51,068 nucleotides of DNA from an uncultured Eubacteriales bacterium (GTDB lineage: Bacteria > Bacillota > Clostridia > Peptostreptococcales > Anaerovoracaceae), in the NCBI GenBank assembly GCA_902795265.1, contig CADBKM010000010.1, forward strand, positions 1-51,068, written 5' to 3'. Positions within the stretch are counted from its first letter, which is position 1. Every line of letters begins with the position of its first letter. The position numbers were made by a program, and so were the translations under genes. Below, piece after piece: positions 39,472 to 47,900 of this stretch. The notes under the pieces were generated by a model. The model ran no database searches. It saw only the letters and a list, made by a program, of their open reading frames with translations, and had not been told where the DNA came from.

Positions 39472-40866
39472 TTAAAGAATATGCTCGAGTTCAGGATCAA
39501 CGTAATCCGTCTCACCGCTGCGCCTTCTTTCGTTTGCTGCCTGCAGCTTTGCGTATTTTACCTTGTTGATAGGATACTTGATGATGCAGATAAGCGAGAT
39601 GAACAGGCACGCTCCTACAAAGAGTGTCGAGATATTCTCAAGTCCGACAAGTGTCGACGCATCCTGCACCTCTTTGGCAGAATTGAAACCGATCATAGCG
39701 AGCGCGATACCGATTGCCTGAAGTCCTACAGCGTTACCCAGCTTCTGTACGAGCTGAGGGAACGATGTGATACATCCGGCTCTGTTCTTGTGGTTTTTGT
39801 ACTCATCGAGCTCGATCAGGTCGTATGAGAAATCATAGAAGAAGCACCAGAATCCTACACCGGCAAGGCCTGTAACTCCCTGAAGAATGAATATGTCGAG
39901 CAGTGAGCTGATGCCCTTGATCTTGCAGAATACCAGACCTATCAGGCAGAGCACATAGCCCGCTATTACCGCATGCTTTCTGTCCCACTTCGTTGCTACC
40001 CAGGTCATTATAGGAGAGCCGACCAGGAACGCGACAACTGTCATAGCTGAAGTTTCTGTGATTACGGTCGCCGGCAGTTCTGCCTTGTAAATGATTACGT
40101 ATTCCACGTTGGCAGTAGCGATGGCGTTGGCGAAGAGCATGAAGAATACCCAAGGGATGAACCACTTCATCGGCTTCAGCTTCAGGAGGTCTCCGTATGT
40201 CTTTAACAGTCCGTCTGTCTCGCTTTCAGCTGCTTTCTGGATGAATCTTACATCTTTGATCGAGAAGTAGTTGATGAGACCGAATATGATCGAGATAGCT
40301 CCGATAGAGAATGCAGCACCCGTCCAGGCTGTCTTCTCATCGAGAATGCCTGTATAGATACCTACGAATACGGATGGAAGCGCGGCACCGACATAGATGA
40401 ACAGAGCGTTCATCATCGATGAGATGCCTCTGATCTTTGTGAGCTCGTCATAGTTATCTGTCATCTGCGTGACACAGGCGTAATATGGAATGCAGAATGC
40501 CGTATATGCCACCCACATCAGCGACGATACCAATGTGTAATAAATGAATTTCACTGCCTGGCTCCCCGGCACTATAAAGAATGTGCATCCGAGAAGTATA
40601 CCTGTAAGCACACCGCCGACGAGCATGTATTTCTTCATATCCGCACCCGGCTTATCGCAGATCCAGCCGATCAGCGGGTCCGTTACAGCGTCAACACAGA
40701 CAGATATGAGCGATATCGTACCTGCCAGTGCCGGATTGATGCCCGCTACAGTCGTCAGGAACAGAATGAAGTAAACATAAAACATGTTGTAAACTACGGA
40801 TTCCGAGCCGATTCCGGCCTCATATCCGAGCTTACGCAACGGAGTTAAAGTATCGTTCTTTTTCAT
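39472..40866 (-). CDS. MFS transporter, GPH (glycoside-pentoside-hexuronide):cation symporter type
   Basis: The 464-residue protein has twelve predicted membrane spans. RKLGYEAGIGSESVVYNMFY near the N-terminus, then PLIGWICDKPGADMKKYMLV and LTKIRGISSMMNALFIYVGA, are the usual GPH symporter patterns (conserved Asp in DPLIG). It should import a sugar, polyol or glycoside with H+ or Na+. It is the first gene of the run with two aminotransferases, TetR and an FGGY kinase, and its promoter (40920-40948) has a 15-bp dyad overlapping it. AAAAGGGGGA precedes the ATG. Confidence 0.92.
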   Translation of the reverse strand: MKKNDTLTPLRKLGYEAGIGSESVVYNMFYVYFILFLTTVAGINPALAGTISLISVCVDAVTDPLIGWICDKPGADMKKYMLVGGVLTGILLGCTFFIVPGSQAVKFIYYTLVSSLMWVAYTAFCIPYYACVTQMTDNYDELTKIRGISSMMNALFIYVGAALPSVFVGIYTGILDEKTAWTGAAFSIGAISIIFGLINYFSIKDVRFIQKAAESETDGLLKTYGDLLKLKPMKWFIPWVFFMLFANAIATANVEYVIIYKAELPATVITETSAMTVVAFLVGSPIMTWVATKWDRKHAVIAGYVLCLIGLVFCKIKGISSLLDIFILQGVTGLAGVGFWCFFYDFSYDLIELDEYKNHKNRAGCITSFPQLVQKLGNAVGLQAIGIALAMIGFNSAKEVQDASTLVGLENISTLFVGACLFISLICIIKYPINKVKYAKLQAANERRRSGETDYVDPELEHIL

Positions 40867-40919
40867 AGCGTCCCCCTTTTTCCATTACGCCATTCAGACA
40901 AAGAATTCTTTTTATCTTT

Positions 40920-40984
40920 ATTATATTTGCACAAAATTGCACCGTCAATTATTTTTGCAGTCGACTCCAAATTTTGTGCAAATA
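40920..40984 (-). promoter_or_regulatory. Promoter with 15-bp dyad operator for the symporter-aminotransferase-kinase operon
   Basis: On the minus strand TTGACG (40948-40943) and TATAAT (40925-40920) are 17 bases apart. The left dyad arm, TATTTGCACAAAATT (40924-40938), occupies the spacer, and its perfect inverted partner (40970-40984) lies upstream with 31 bases between. Each arm contains a small palindrome of the form TTTGnnCAAA (TTTGCACAAA and TTTGTGCAAA), as expected of a dimer-binding site. Binding by the TetR protein of the operon is inference. Confidence 0.75.
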
Positions 40985-40986
40985 AA

Positions 40987-41013
40987 AACATGCTTCCTGT
41001 ACAGAAGCATGTT
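40987..41013 (-). terminator. Terminator after iron alcohol dehydrogenase unit
   Basis: AACATGCTTC (40987-40996) pairs with GAAGCATGTT (41004-41013) around CTGTACA. The minus-strand product ends in a T-rich run, so it terminates the unit read from the right. Confidence 0.85.
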
Positions 41014-41027
41014 TGTTCAATCATTAT

Positions 41028-42245
41028 TTACCAGCATTCACGGTAGATCTCAAGGATCTCATCCACAGTGAGAGGCCTGAAAGCGCCCTGTGATATAAAG
41101 CAGGATTCAGCTATCTCCGGAAGGAGTTTTTCCTCATCCGCCCCGAAGCCTATGTCTCTGAGAGTCGTCGGGAGTCCTGCCTCTTTTATGAATGCCTGAA
41201 GAGCATCTATTCCTGCAGAAGCCAGCTCTTCATCGCTTTCATAGTCATCCCTGCAAAGGTCCCAGACTCTCTCCGCGAATCTCACGAATTTAGGAAGTCC
41301 GTCTTTGTATATATGTCTGTAATAGGCCGGGTGCAGCACGGCGAGCCCTTCTCCGTGGTTGCAGTCGGTGTATGCCGACAGCTGATGCTCCATGTTGTGA
41401 GCCTGGAAATCGAGTGTTTTTCCGGTCTTGATGATGCGGTTTTCCGCAAGAGACGCCGTCCACATTATATTGCTTCTGGCCTGTATATCTTCAGGATCCG
41501 CGATCGCGGCTCTGAAGTCTCTGACAAGGCCCTTCATGAGGCCCTCGGCAACGTCATCAGCAGGATTCTCTTCGAGCGGGTAGCTGAAATAAGTCTCCAT
41601 TATGTGTGAGAGTATGTCGAAAGTACCTGCTCTGAGCTGGCGCAGCGGCATTGTGAGTGTATACAGCGGATCCATAAGAGCGAAGAGCGGATTCATCTCA
41701 GGATAATCCCTGTCGCATTTGATGCGGGTCTCTTCGTTTGTGAGCACGGCGCAGCCGTTCACCTCGCTGCCTGTTGCAGGCATTGTCACGACTACACCGC
41801 AAGGTATGACTTGGTGAGTCATAGGCTTTCCCTGCATCCAGAAATCTTCCCATGCGTCGCCTTCGTATCCGGCCTGTACGGCAATGGCCTTGCAGCAGTC
41901 CATGACAGATCCTCCGCCAATGCCTATAATGAGTCCGACATCCATCATTGATGCGAGTTCAGCGCCCTCTTTCATTCTGCTGAGCGTCGGGTTCGACATT
42001 ATGCCCGGGAATTCAACTATCAGATTACCTTCCGCGGCATTGCCCTCACGGCTGTAGCCCAACGATTCGAGCACTGAAATGACATCATCATATGCACCGT
42101 TACGCTTTATCGAACCTCCGCCGTAGCCTATCATCACGTTGCGCCCCGGCAGAGCGTATTCCTTTACAAGCTGAGGCAGGTATTCGCTGACGCAGCCCTG
42201 ACCAAATCTTACTTTTGTTCTGCATTCCCATCTGAAATCTCTCAT
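41028..42245 (-). CDS. Iron-containing alcohol dehydrogenase, YqhD/BdhA-like
   Basis: The 405-residue protein has the group III dehydrogenase pattern: VMIGYGGGSIKRNGAYDDVI, then IGIGGGSVMDCCKAIAVQAG for nucleotide binding, and metal ligands in TFDILSHIMETYF and HNMEHQLSAYTDCNHGEGLA (conserved His residues). The GGGS and the YGGGSIK start match the NADPH-dependent YqhD/butanol dehydrogenase branch, which reduces aldehydes to alcohols. The physiological substrate is not decided. It is co-directional with and 46 bases after the MATE gene and has CCGGAGG before its ATG. Confidence 0.92.
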   Translation of the reverse strand: MRDFRWECRTKVRFGQGCVSEYLPQLVKEYALPGRNVMIGYGGGSIKRNGAYDDVISVLESLGYSREGNAAEGNLIVEFPGIMSNPTLSRMKEGAELASMMDVGLIIGIGGGSVMDCCKAIAVQAGYEGDAWEDFWMQGKPMTHQVIPCGVVVTMPATGSEVNGCAVLTNEETRIKCDRDYPEMNPLFALMDPLYTLTMPLRQLRAGTFDILSHIMETYFSYPLEENPADDVAEGLMKGLVRDFRAAIADPEDIQARSNIMWTASLAENRIIKTGKTLDFQAHNMEHQLSAYTDCNHGEGLAVLHPAYYRHIYKDGLPKFVRFAERVWDLCRDDYESDEELASAGIDALQAFIKEAGLPTTLRDIGFGADEEKLLPEIAESCFISQGAFRPLTVDEILEIYRECW

Positions 42246-42291
42246 ACAGATACCTCCGGTAATCTAATACGCAATACCCTTCTATACCGAT

Positions 42292-43665
42292 CTATACCAA
42301 AGCCTTACGCTTCCATCGTCCGACTTTATAAACCACGAAAGTCATGGCAGCACCGATCAGCCAGGTAATGAGAAGTGAAACGAACATCATATAGAACTGC
42401 CCGTTCGGATTCTCCGGCGATCTTGTCATCCAGGTCATCAGGTACGCAAGAGGCACACGGATGGCAACAGTCGATATCATCGAAAGCCACATCGGAGACA
42501 TCGTATCACCGGCTCCTCTCATAATGCCCTGCAGGCACTGTGTCACTTCCATTGCTATATACCCTGCGCCGAGTATCAGCATCATATGATAGCTCTGCTC
42601 GATCAGTTCATCAGTATTTGTAAACAGAGCCATCAGGTACCTTCCGAAAACAAGTATGACAGCCATAATGACAGCGGATGTTGCCATGGCTACATAAGTA
42701 CCCTTCTTTCCACCCGTTTCGACGCGGTCGAGCCTGCCGGCTCCGATATTCTGCCCTGCAAACGTAGTCATCGCAGATCCGAACGAGAACGCCGGCATCA
42801 TTACGAAACCGTCTACTCTCATAACGATTACGTTCGTCGCAATGCACATAGGGCCAAAGCTGTTCGTGAGCGACTGCACGACTACCATCGACAGTGAGAA
42901 GATAGCCTGCGTGATGCCTGAAGGCAGTCCCAGCCTCAGCAGTTCGCGCAGATACTTCCTGGACGGGATCAGATAAGCTGCCTTCATATCGAAGCAGTCT
43001 GTTCTGCGGCGGAGCTTGAGGAATGAAAGCACAGCTGAAACACCCTGAGCTATTACAGTAGCGAGAGCTACACCCGCAACTCCCATATCAAGCGAGGCTA
43101 CGAAGTAAATATCGAGCACTATGTTGAGCAGAGTTGCTATCACAAGATACAGCAACGCCGATACGGAATCGCCGAGACCCCTCAGCATGCCTCCGAGTAT
43201 GTTGTAAAAAGCGCAGCCTGCTATACCAAGGAACAATATCTTCAGATAACCGTCGCACCAGTCGATGATCTCAGCTGGCGTATTGAGCAGCTTCAGAAGC
43301 GGCATCGTAACAAGCGGAGCAAGAGCCATGACTACAAGAGATGCGACAAAGGTCATCGTTATGCAGCATCCGATCGTCTTCGACAGAGAGTTCCTCTGCC
43401 TTGCCCCGAAATACTGCGACACCATGATGCCCGCTCCGACTGATATACCGATAAAGAGCACGAGAAGAAGATTGACTATAGGGCCTGCGCTTCCGACTGC
43501 AGCGAGTGCATTGTCGCCTATATATTTGCCAACGACAATACTGTCAACTGTGTTGTACAGCTGCTGGAATACGTTACCTATCAGCATAGGTATCATGAAT
43601 TTAACGATCTGGCGTACCGGATCGCCTTTTGTCATGTCAACAGGTTCAAATAATTTCTTCCACAT
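42292..43665 (-). CDS. MATE family efflux transporter
   Basis: The 457-residue protein (start ATG 43665) has twelve predicted spans and MATE motifs: LIGNVFQQLYNTVDSIVVGK in span 1, LAAVGSAGPIVNLLLVLFIG, and the second-half copies ATNVIVMRVDGFVMMPAFSF and GYIAMEVTQCLQGIMRGAGD. It should export small cations or drugs using Na+ or H+. A TTG six bases upstream is the longer alternative start, and no close Shine-Dalgarno sequence is present for either. A promoter at 43728-43756 lies about 60 bases upstream. The gene shares a transcript with the alcohol dehydrogenase gene. Confidence 0.93.
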   Translation of the reverse strand: MWKKLFEPVDMTKGDPVRQIVKFMIPMLIGNVFQQLYNTVDSIVVGKYIGDNALAAVGSAGPIVNLLLVLFIGISVGAGIMVSQYFGARQRNSLSKTIGCCITMTFVASLVVMALAPLVTMPLLKLLNTPAEIIDWCDGYLKILFLGIAGCAFYNILGGMLRGLGDSVSALLYLVIATLLNIVLDIYFVASLDMGVAGVALATVIAQGVSAVLSFLKLRRRTDCFDMKAAYLIPSRKYLRELLRLGLPSGITQAIFSLSMVVVQSLTNSFGPMCIATNVIVMRVDGFVMMPAFSFGSAMTTFAGQNIGAGRLDRVETGGKKGTYVAMATSAVIMAVILVFGRYLMALFTNTDELIEQSYHMMLILGAGYIAMEVTQCLQGIMRGAGDTMSPMWLSMISTVAIRVPLAYLMTWMTRSPENPNGQFYMMFVSLLITWLIGAAMTFVVYKVGRWKRKALV

Positions 43666-43727
43666 TTTCAAAAAATCTTATACCCCATATCCTTTTGTTA
43701 TACCGGTTCAAAAAAACCAGTCTACAT

Positions 43728-43756
43728 ATTATGCTTCATCGGAGCAGATAACGCAA
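43728..43756 (-). promoter_or_regulatory. Promoter of MATE-alcohol dehydrogenase unit
   Basis: On the minus strand TTGCGT (43756-43751) and CATAAT (43733-43728) are separated by 17 bases. A small inverted repeat (CGCAA/TTGCG, 43752-43765) overlaps the -35 box, and an ACTGGTT/AACCGGT-type repeat lies downstream near 43702-43721. Confidence 0.6.
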
Positions 43757-43766
43757 GTAATTGCGC

Positions 43767-43821
43767 AATAAAAAAGAGGACGGACTCCGCCCCGATGCAG
43801 GATAACGGATATCCGTCCTCT
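43767..43821 (-). terminator. Terminator after PrdA N-terminal-like gene
   Basis: AGAGGACGGA (43775-43784) pairs with TCCGTCCTCT (43812-43821), and the loop region can fold further. On the minus strand the stem is followed by six T residues. Confidence 0.8.
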
Positions 43822-43834
43822 CTCTCTTTATCGC

Positions 43835-44242
43835 TTATACTGGAAACTCGATCGCGATGTCTTTGCCCTCTGCGATGTAGAGCTTAACAACTCCGCCGCC
43901 GAATGTCATCTGTGTGCCTGCAGGTACTGCAAGTGCAGGAGCTGCTGCTTCAGCAGGTGCTTCCTCTGCTGCTTCCTCTTCACCTGCGTCAGGATCCTGA
44001 ATGTTATCAACGATCTCTGCTGTGAGCGGTGTGAGGGAGTCAGAGACTTCCTTCAGAGTAGCGCCGAGGCACTGTCCGATTGTGAGGCATCCGTCAAGCT
44101 TCAGAAGTCCTGTGTCTACCAGATCAGGGAAGATAGCAGGGTCTTCGAGGTTGTGATGCGAAATTTCGCCAGGTTCCATTCTGCAGCAAAGAACTGCAGG
44201 ATCATTCTTATGCTCTAATGCATATTCCAGTTCAATTGACAT
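43835..44242 (-). CDS. Stand-alone PrdA N-terminal domain protein (D-proline reductase proprotein-like)
   Basis: The 135-residue product aligns with the N-terminal domain of the D-proline reductase proprotein PrdA: HKNDPAVLCCRMEPGEI corresponds to the Cys-rich start, and NLEDPAIFPDLVDTGLLKLD then LTIGQCLGATLKEVSDSLTP match the next blocks. A Glu/Ala-rich linker (EEEAAEEAPAEAAAPALAVP) is followed by a last beta-like segment, VVKLYIAEGKDIAIEFPV, and a stop. The catalytic PrdA part (about 500 residues) is absent in all frames downstream, and a terminator follows at once, so this is not a simple truncation. It has AGGAGGAG before the ATG and its own promoter with a 14-bp palindrome. Function unknown; possible carrier or partner of a proline-reductase-like complex. 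Confidence 0.72.
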   Translation of the reverse strand: MSIELEYALEHKNDPAVLCCRMEPGEISHHNLEDPAIFPDLVDTGLLKLDGCLTIGQCLGATLKEVSDSLTPLTAEIVDNIQDPDAGEEEAAEEAPAEAAAPALAVPAGTQMTFGGGVVKLYIAEGKDIAIEFPV

Positions 44243-44266
44243 TATTTACTCCTCCTATTTTCTTCG

Positions 44267-44289
44267 AAAAAATACTGAGGCAAACCTCA
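44267..44289 (-). promoter_or_regulatory. Small 5' hairpin followed by a T-run (possible attenuator)
   Basis: On the minus strand TGAGG (44289-44285) pairs with CCTCA (44280-44276) around TTTG, then GTATTTTTT follows. It lies right at the predicted start of the transcript of the PrdA N-terminal-like gene. The stem is only five pairs, so it is weak. Confidence 0.35.
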
Positions 44290-44323
44290 TTACAATTGTA
44301 ATTTCGAGGTATTCAGATAACAA
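44289..44323 (-). promoter_or_regulatory. Promoter of PrdA N-terminal-like gene with a perfect 14-bp palindrome
   Basis: On the minus strand TTGTTA (44323-44318) and TACAAT (44300-44295) are separated by 17 bases. The palindrome ATTACAATTGTAAT (44289-44302) covers the -10 box, which is where a repressor would bind. The regulator is not known. Confidence 0.65.
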
Positions 44324-44377
44324 ATAGGCTCTTTCTATAAATTTCTGTCACATCATAGCCTTTATCAATATCTTGGT

Positions 44378-44926
44378 TTACAACAGTTTTTTTCGGGCAT
44401 CTTTTACAAGTGATGTGATGTTTTCACGTCTTACGAGATCACAGCCGTTGTCTATGCGGTCCTTCATCATGTTGGCCTGCGATTTCACGTCCTTCGTGCT
44501 GCCCGAAAGAAGCACGGCACGCATGGTCTTCATGAGGAATTTATCAAGACCCGTTACGGACTCAGGGTCATACCTTCCCCCGAGGATGTACATCAATACA
44601 CGGTTTTCGTTTTTAGGATCGATCTTCCCGAGGCTATATCCCCACACCTGAGCATAATTCTCTGCTGTTTCATCAGCAAAACCGACTCCGAAAACGATGA
44701 GCCGCTTCATGAGCTCGTCATCGAGCATCTTCGCGAATTTATCGAAATCAACGATACCGGAGCCGCGGATCCATCCTCCGTAAATGATGCAGTCATAGCT
44801 GTAAAGGTCTGTTCCCTTTGCATCCGAAAGAGGAACAGCCTCGCAGCCGAGGTCTTCAGCGATCCACTCCGCGTACTGCTTCGTGGATCCTCTTTTTGAC
44901 GTGTATATTACAATGCTTTTTTTCAT
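44378..44926 (-). CDS. Flavodoxin-domain protein
   Basis: The 182-residue product has the FMN-binding flavodoxin pattern: SIVIYTSKRGSTKQYAEWIA at the N-terminus (phosphate loop) and YDCIIYGGWIRGSGIVDFDK with later LIVFGVGFADETAENYAQVW. The longer C-terminal part (about 60 residues after residue 120) is helical and resembles HemG/flavodoxin-type membrane-associated proteins. It is a cytosolic electron carrier or a flavoprotein oxidoreductase of unknown partner. The gene begins 14 bases after dnaE ends and has AGAGAAGAG before the ATG, so it may be co-transcribed with it. Confidence 0.85.
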   Translation of the reverse strand: MKKSIVIYTSKRGSTKQYAEWIAEDLGCEAVPLSDAKGTDLYSYDCIIYGGWIRGSGIVDFDKFAKMLDDELMKRLIVFGVGFADETAENYAQVWGYSLGKIDPKNENRVLMYILGGRYDPESVTGLDKFLMKTMRAVLLSGSTKDVKSQANMMKDRIDNGCDLVRRENITSLVKDARKKLL

Positions 44927-44940
44927 TAATGCTCTTCTCT

Positions 44941-47900
44941 CTATCCCTTAACGTTTTCTTCTCCGAGAAGTCTTACCAGCTTTGCGCGCAGATCGTCAGT
45001 GAACGTGACGCGCTTATCGGCATTGCACCTCATCGGCTTCTGCCCCGGCAAGTATACAAGCACATCTCTGCTTCCCGGATACAGACTGATCATATCTGTC
45101 AGATGCATGAGCAGCTTTCTCGGGCTGCCGTGAGCCGCGAGTACCTCTTCATTTACTCTCAGCTTTACCGGATCATTGACAGGCGAAGGTGCGGGTCTCT
45201 GTGCTTCACGAGGGGCTTCTTCATGAGGAGCACCGTTATAGTATCCGTAGTCAGGCTGCTGTCTGCCTCCTGCCCTGCCTCTGGCCAGCGATGCGATATT
45301 CTCTATCGGGACTATATCCTCTACGAGGATCTCAGCCTCGCTTTCATCCTTGAAGCTGACGCGTCCCAGAATGCCGACTATCATGTCGTTGCTTACGAGA
45401 TTGCGCTTCCGCTCAAATACTTTCGGGAAGACGATCGCGTCTATGACTCCGTCGAAGTCTTCAAGCGTAAGCCTTGCCATCTCCTGAGACTTTCTGGTTA
45501 TCATGGTGCGGACGCCGCTTATCATGCCTGCCATGATGACACTGTCGCCATCCTTGAATGAGGATGTATTGATGATCATGCTGTCGGCATCGTCGCCTTC
45601 GGCGGTAAATTCCTCTCCTCCTCCGGTAAGCTCAGCCGTGCCGGCGCTCGTGTTGTCTCTTATAAGAGCCGCATATTCATCGAGAGGGTGACCGGACAGA
45701 TAAACGCCCAGCATCTCTTTCTCCATCGCAAGCTTAGTATCTTTGCTGAAGTCCGCAACTTTCGGAAGTTCAGGGCTCACAAAGGCTTCATCAGCGAAAT
45801 CTTCTAGCTGGAACAGACTGATCTGCGCCTTGCTGCCATGCTTCGCCTTCTTCTGGGCACGCTGCACAGCGTCGTCACAGACCGCCATTACCTGTGCCCT
45901 GTTAGGATTGATATCATCGAAAGCACCCGCTCTGACAAGAGATTCTATCGCCTTTCGGTTGAGTTCTCCGGCATCTATGGAATCGATAAATTCGTACACA
46001 TCATGCGTGCCTTCAACAGAACTGCGGCCCTCAATTATCGCATCGATTATGCCCTCGCCCACATTTTTGACCGAAAGCATTCCGAATCTGATGCGCCCGT
46101 CCTTTGCGGAGAAGTTCTTGTCACTCTTCACGACTGAAGGCGGATCAAGAGCGATGCCCATCTCTCTGCAGTTTCTTACATAGTCTGCCGTGTGTCTTGC
46201 ATCGCCTGCCATGCTGGTCATCAGAGCTGCCATGAATTCCACCGGATAATGGCACTTCAGATATGCTGTCTGATATGAGATCACGGCATATGCAGCCGCG
46301 TGTGATTTATTGAAGGCATACGAAGCGAAGGTGACCATGTCTTCGAATATGGTCTCGGCAGCAGCCGCAGGCACACCATTGCGCACGCAGCCTGCTATTT
46401 CAACATTGCCCGCCTCGTCGGTCTTTCCGTTGATGAAGTACTCTTTTTCCTCAAGCATCACCTGCAGCTTTTTCTTGCTCATGGCACGGCGGACAAGGTC
46501 GGACCGGCCGAATGAGTAGCCGCCAAGGTCACGGACTATCTGCATTACCTGCTCCTGATAGATGAGGCAGCCATAGGTGACTCCGAGTATATGTTCAAGA
46601 TGCGGATCCACATACTTAACGTGATCAGGATGCTTCTTGTTGTCTATGTATTTAGGGATCGAATCCATCGGACCCGGTCTGTAAAGAGCGATTCCGGCGA
46701 CGATATCTTCGAAGCAGCTCGGTCTGAGGTTCTTCATGAAGTCCGTCATGCCGCCGCTTTCAAGCTGGAATACGCCCTTCGTATTTCCGTCTGAAATGAG
46801 TTTGTATACCTCAGGGTCATCAAAATCCATGGACGAAAAATCCAGATCTATTCCATGGTTCTCTTTGATCATTCGGAGAGCGTCCCTTATGACCGTCAGG
46901 TTTCTGAGCCCGAGGAAGTCCATCTTAAGGAGTCCGAGCTCCTCTATCGTGGTCATATTGAACTGTGTAGCGACACCCTTATCGGACGAATACAGAGGAA
47001 CGTATTCATCGAGAGGCATCTTGGAGATCACGATGCCGGCCGCGTGAGTCGACGCGTGGCGCGGCAGACCCTCGAGCGCCATCGACAGGTCGAGCACCTG
47101 CTTTACAAGCGGCTCTGACTCATACCTCTGCCTGAGGTCGGGATTGACTTCGAGCGCCTTGGCAATTGTGATGCCGAGTTCGTTCGGTATCGCCTTTGCG
47201 ATAGCGTCTCCCTCCGCGTACGTCGCGTCGAGAGCCCTCGCGATATCCCTGACGGCAGCCTTGGCCTTGAGAGTACCGAAGGTGATTATCTGTGAGACCT
47301 TATCCTTTCCGTACTTTCGGATGACATAGTCGATAACCTCCTGCCTTCTTTCGATGCAGAAGTCAATGTCTATATCAGGCATGCTGACACGTTCAGGGTT
47401 AAGGAATCTTTCGAAAATAAGATTGTACTTGATTGGATCTATTTCTGTTATGTCGAGACTGTAGGCAACTATGCTGCCTGCTGCCGATCCTCTTCCGGGA
47501 CCTACAGCTATGCCGTGGGATTTTGCGTAATTGATGAAATCCCATACGATAAGGAAGTACTCCACATAGCCCATTCCCTCGATGACGCCAAGCTCGGTCT
47601 CAAGCCTCTGCCTGTACATGGAATCCGCGTCCATCGCGCTTTCGCCATAACGCTTGACAAGTCCCCTGCAGCAGAGCTCACGAAGGTAATCTTTAGTGCT
47701 CTTTCCGTCAGGCGGAATGTACTCAGGCAGGTGGTAATTGCCGAATTCAAATTCGACATTGCATCTTTCGGCTATTTCGTGCGATCTCTCTACAGCGTCG
47801 GGCATGTCAGGGAAGAGCTCAAGCATCTCCGCTTCCGATTTCAGGTAGAACTCATCGTTCTCAAAACGCATGCGGTTCTCATCTGTCACCTTCGCCTGTG

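Noticed and set aside
43767-43834. Possibility that the orphan PrdA N-domain continues in another frame
   Set aside because: A terminator stem and then the MATE promoter follow the stop directly; no PrdA-like sequence is present on either strand.
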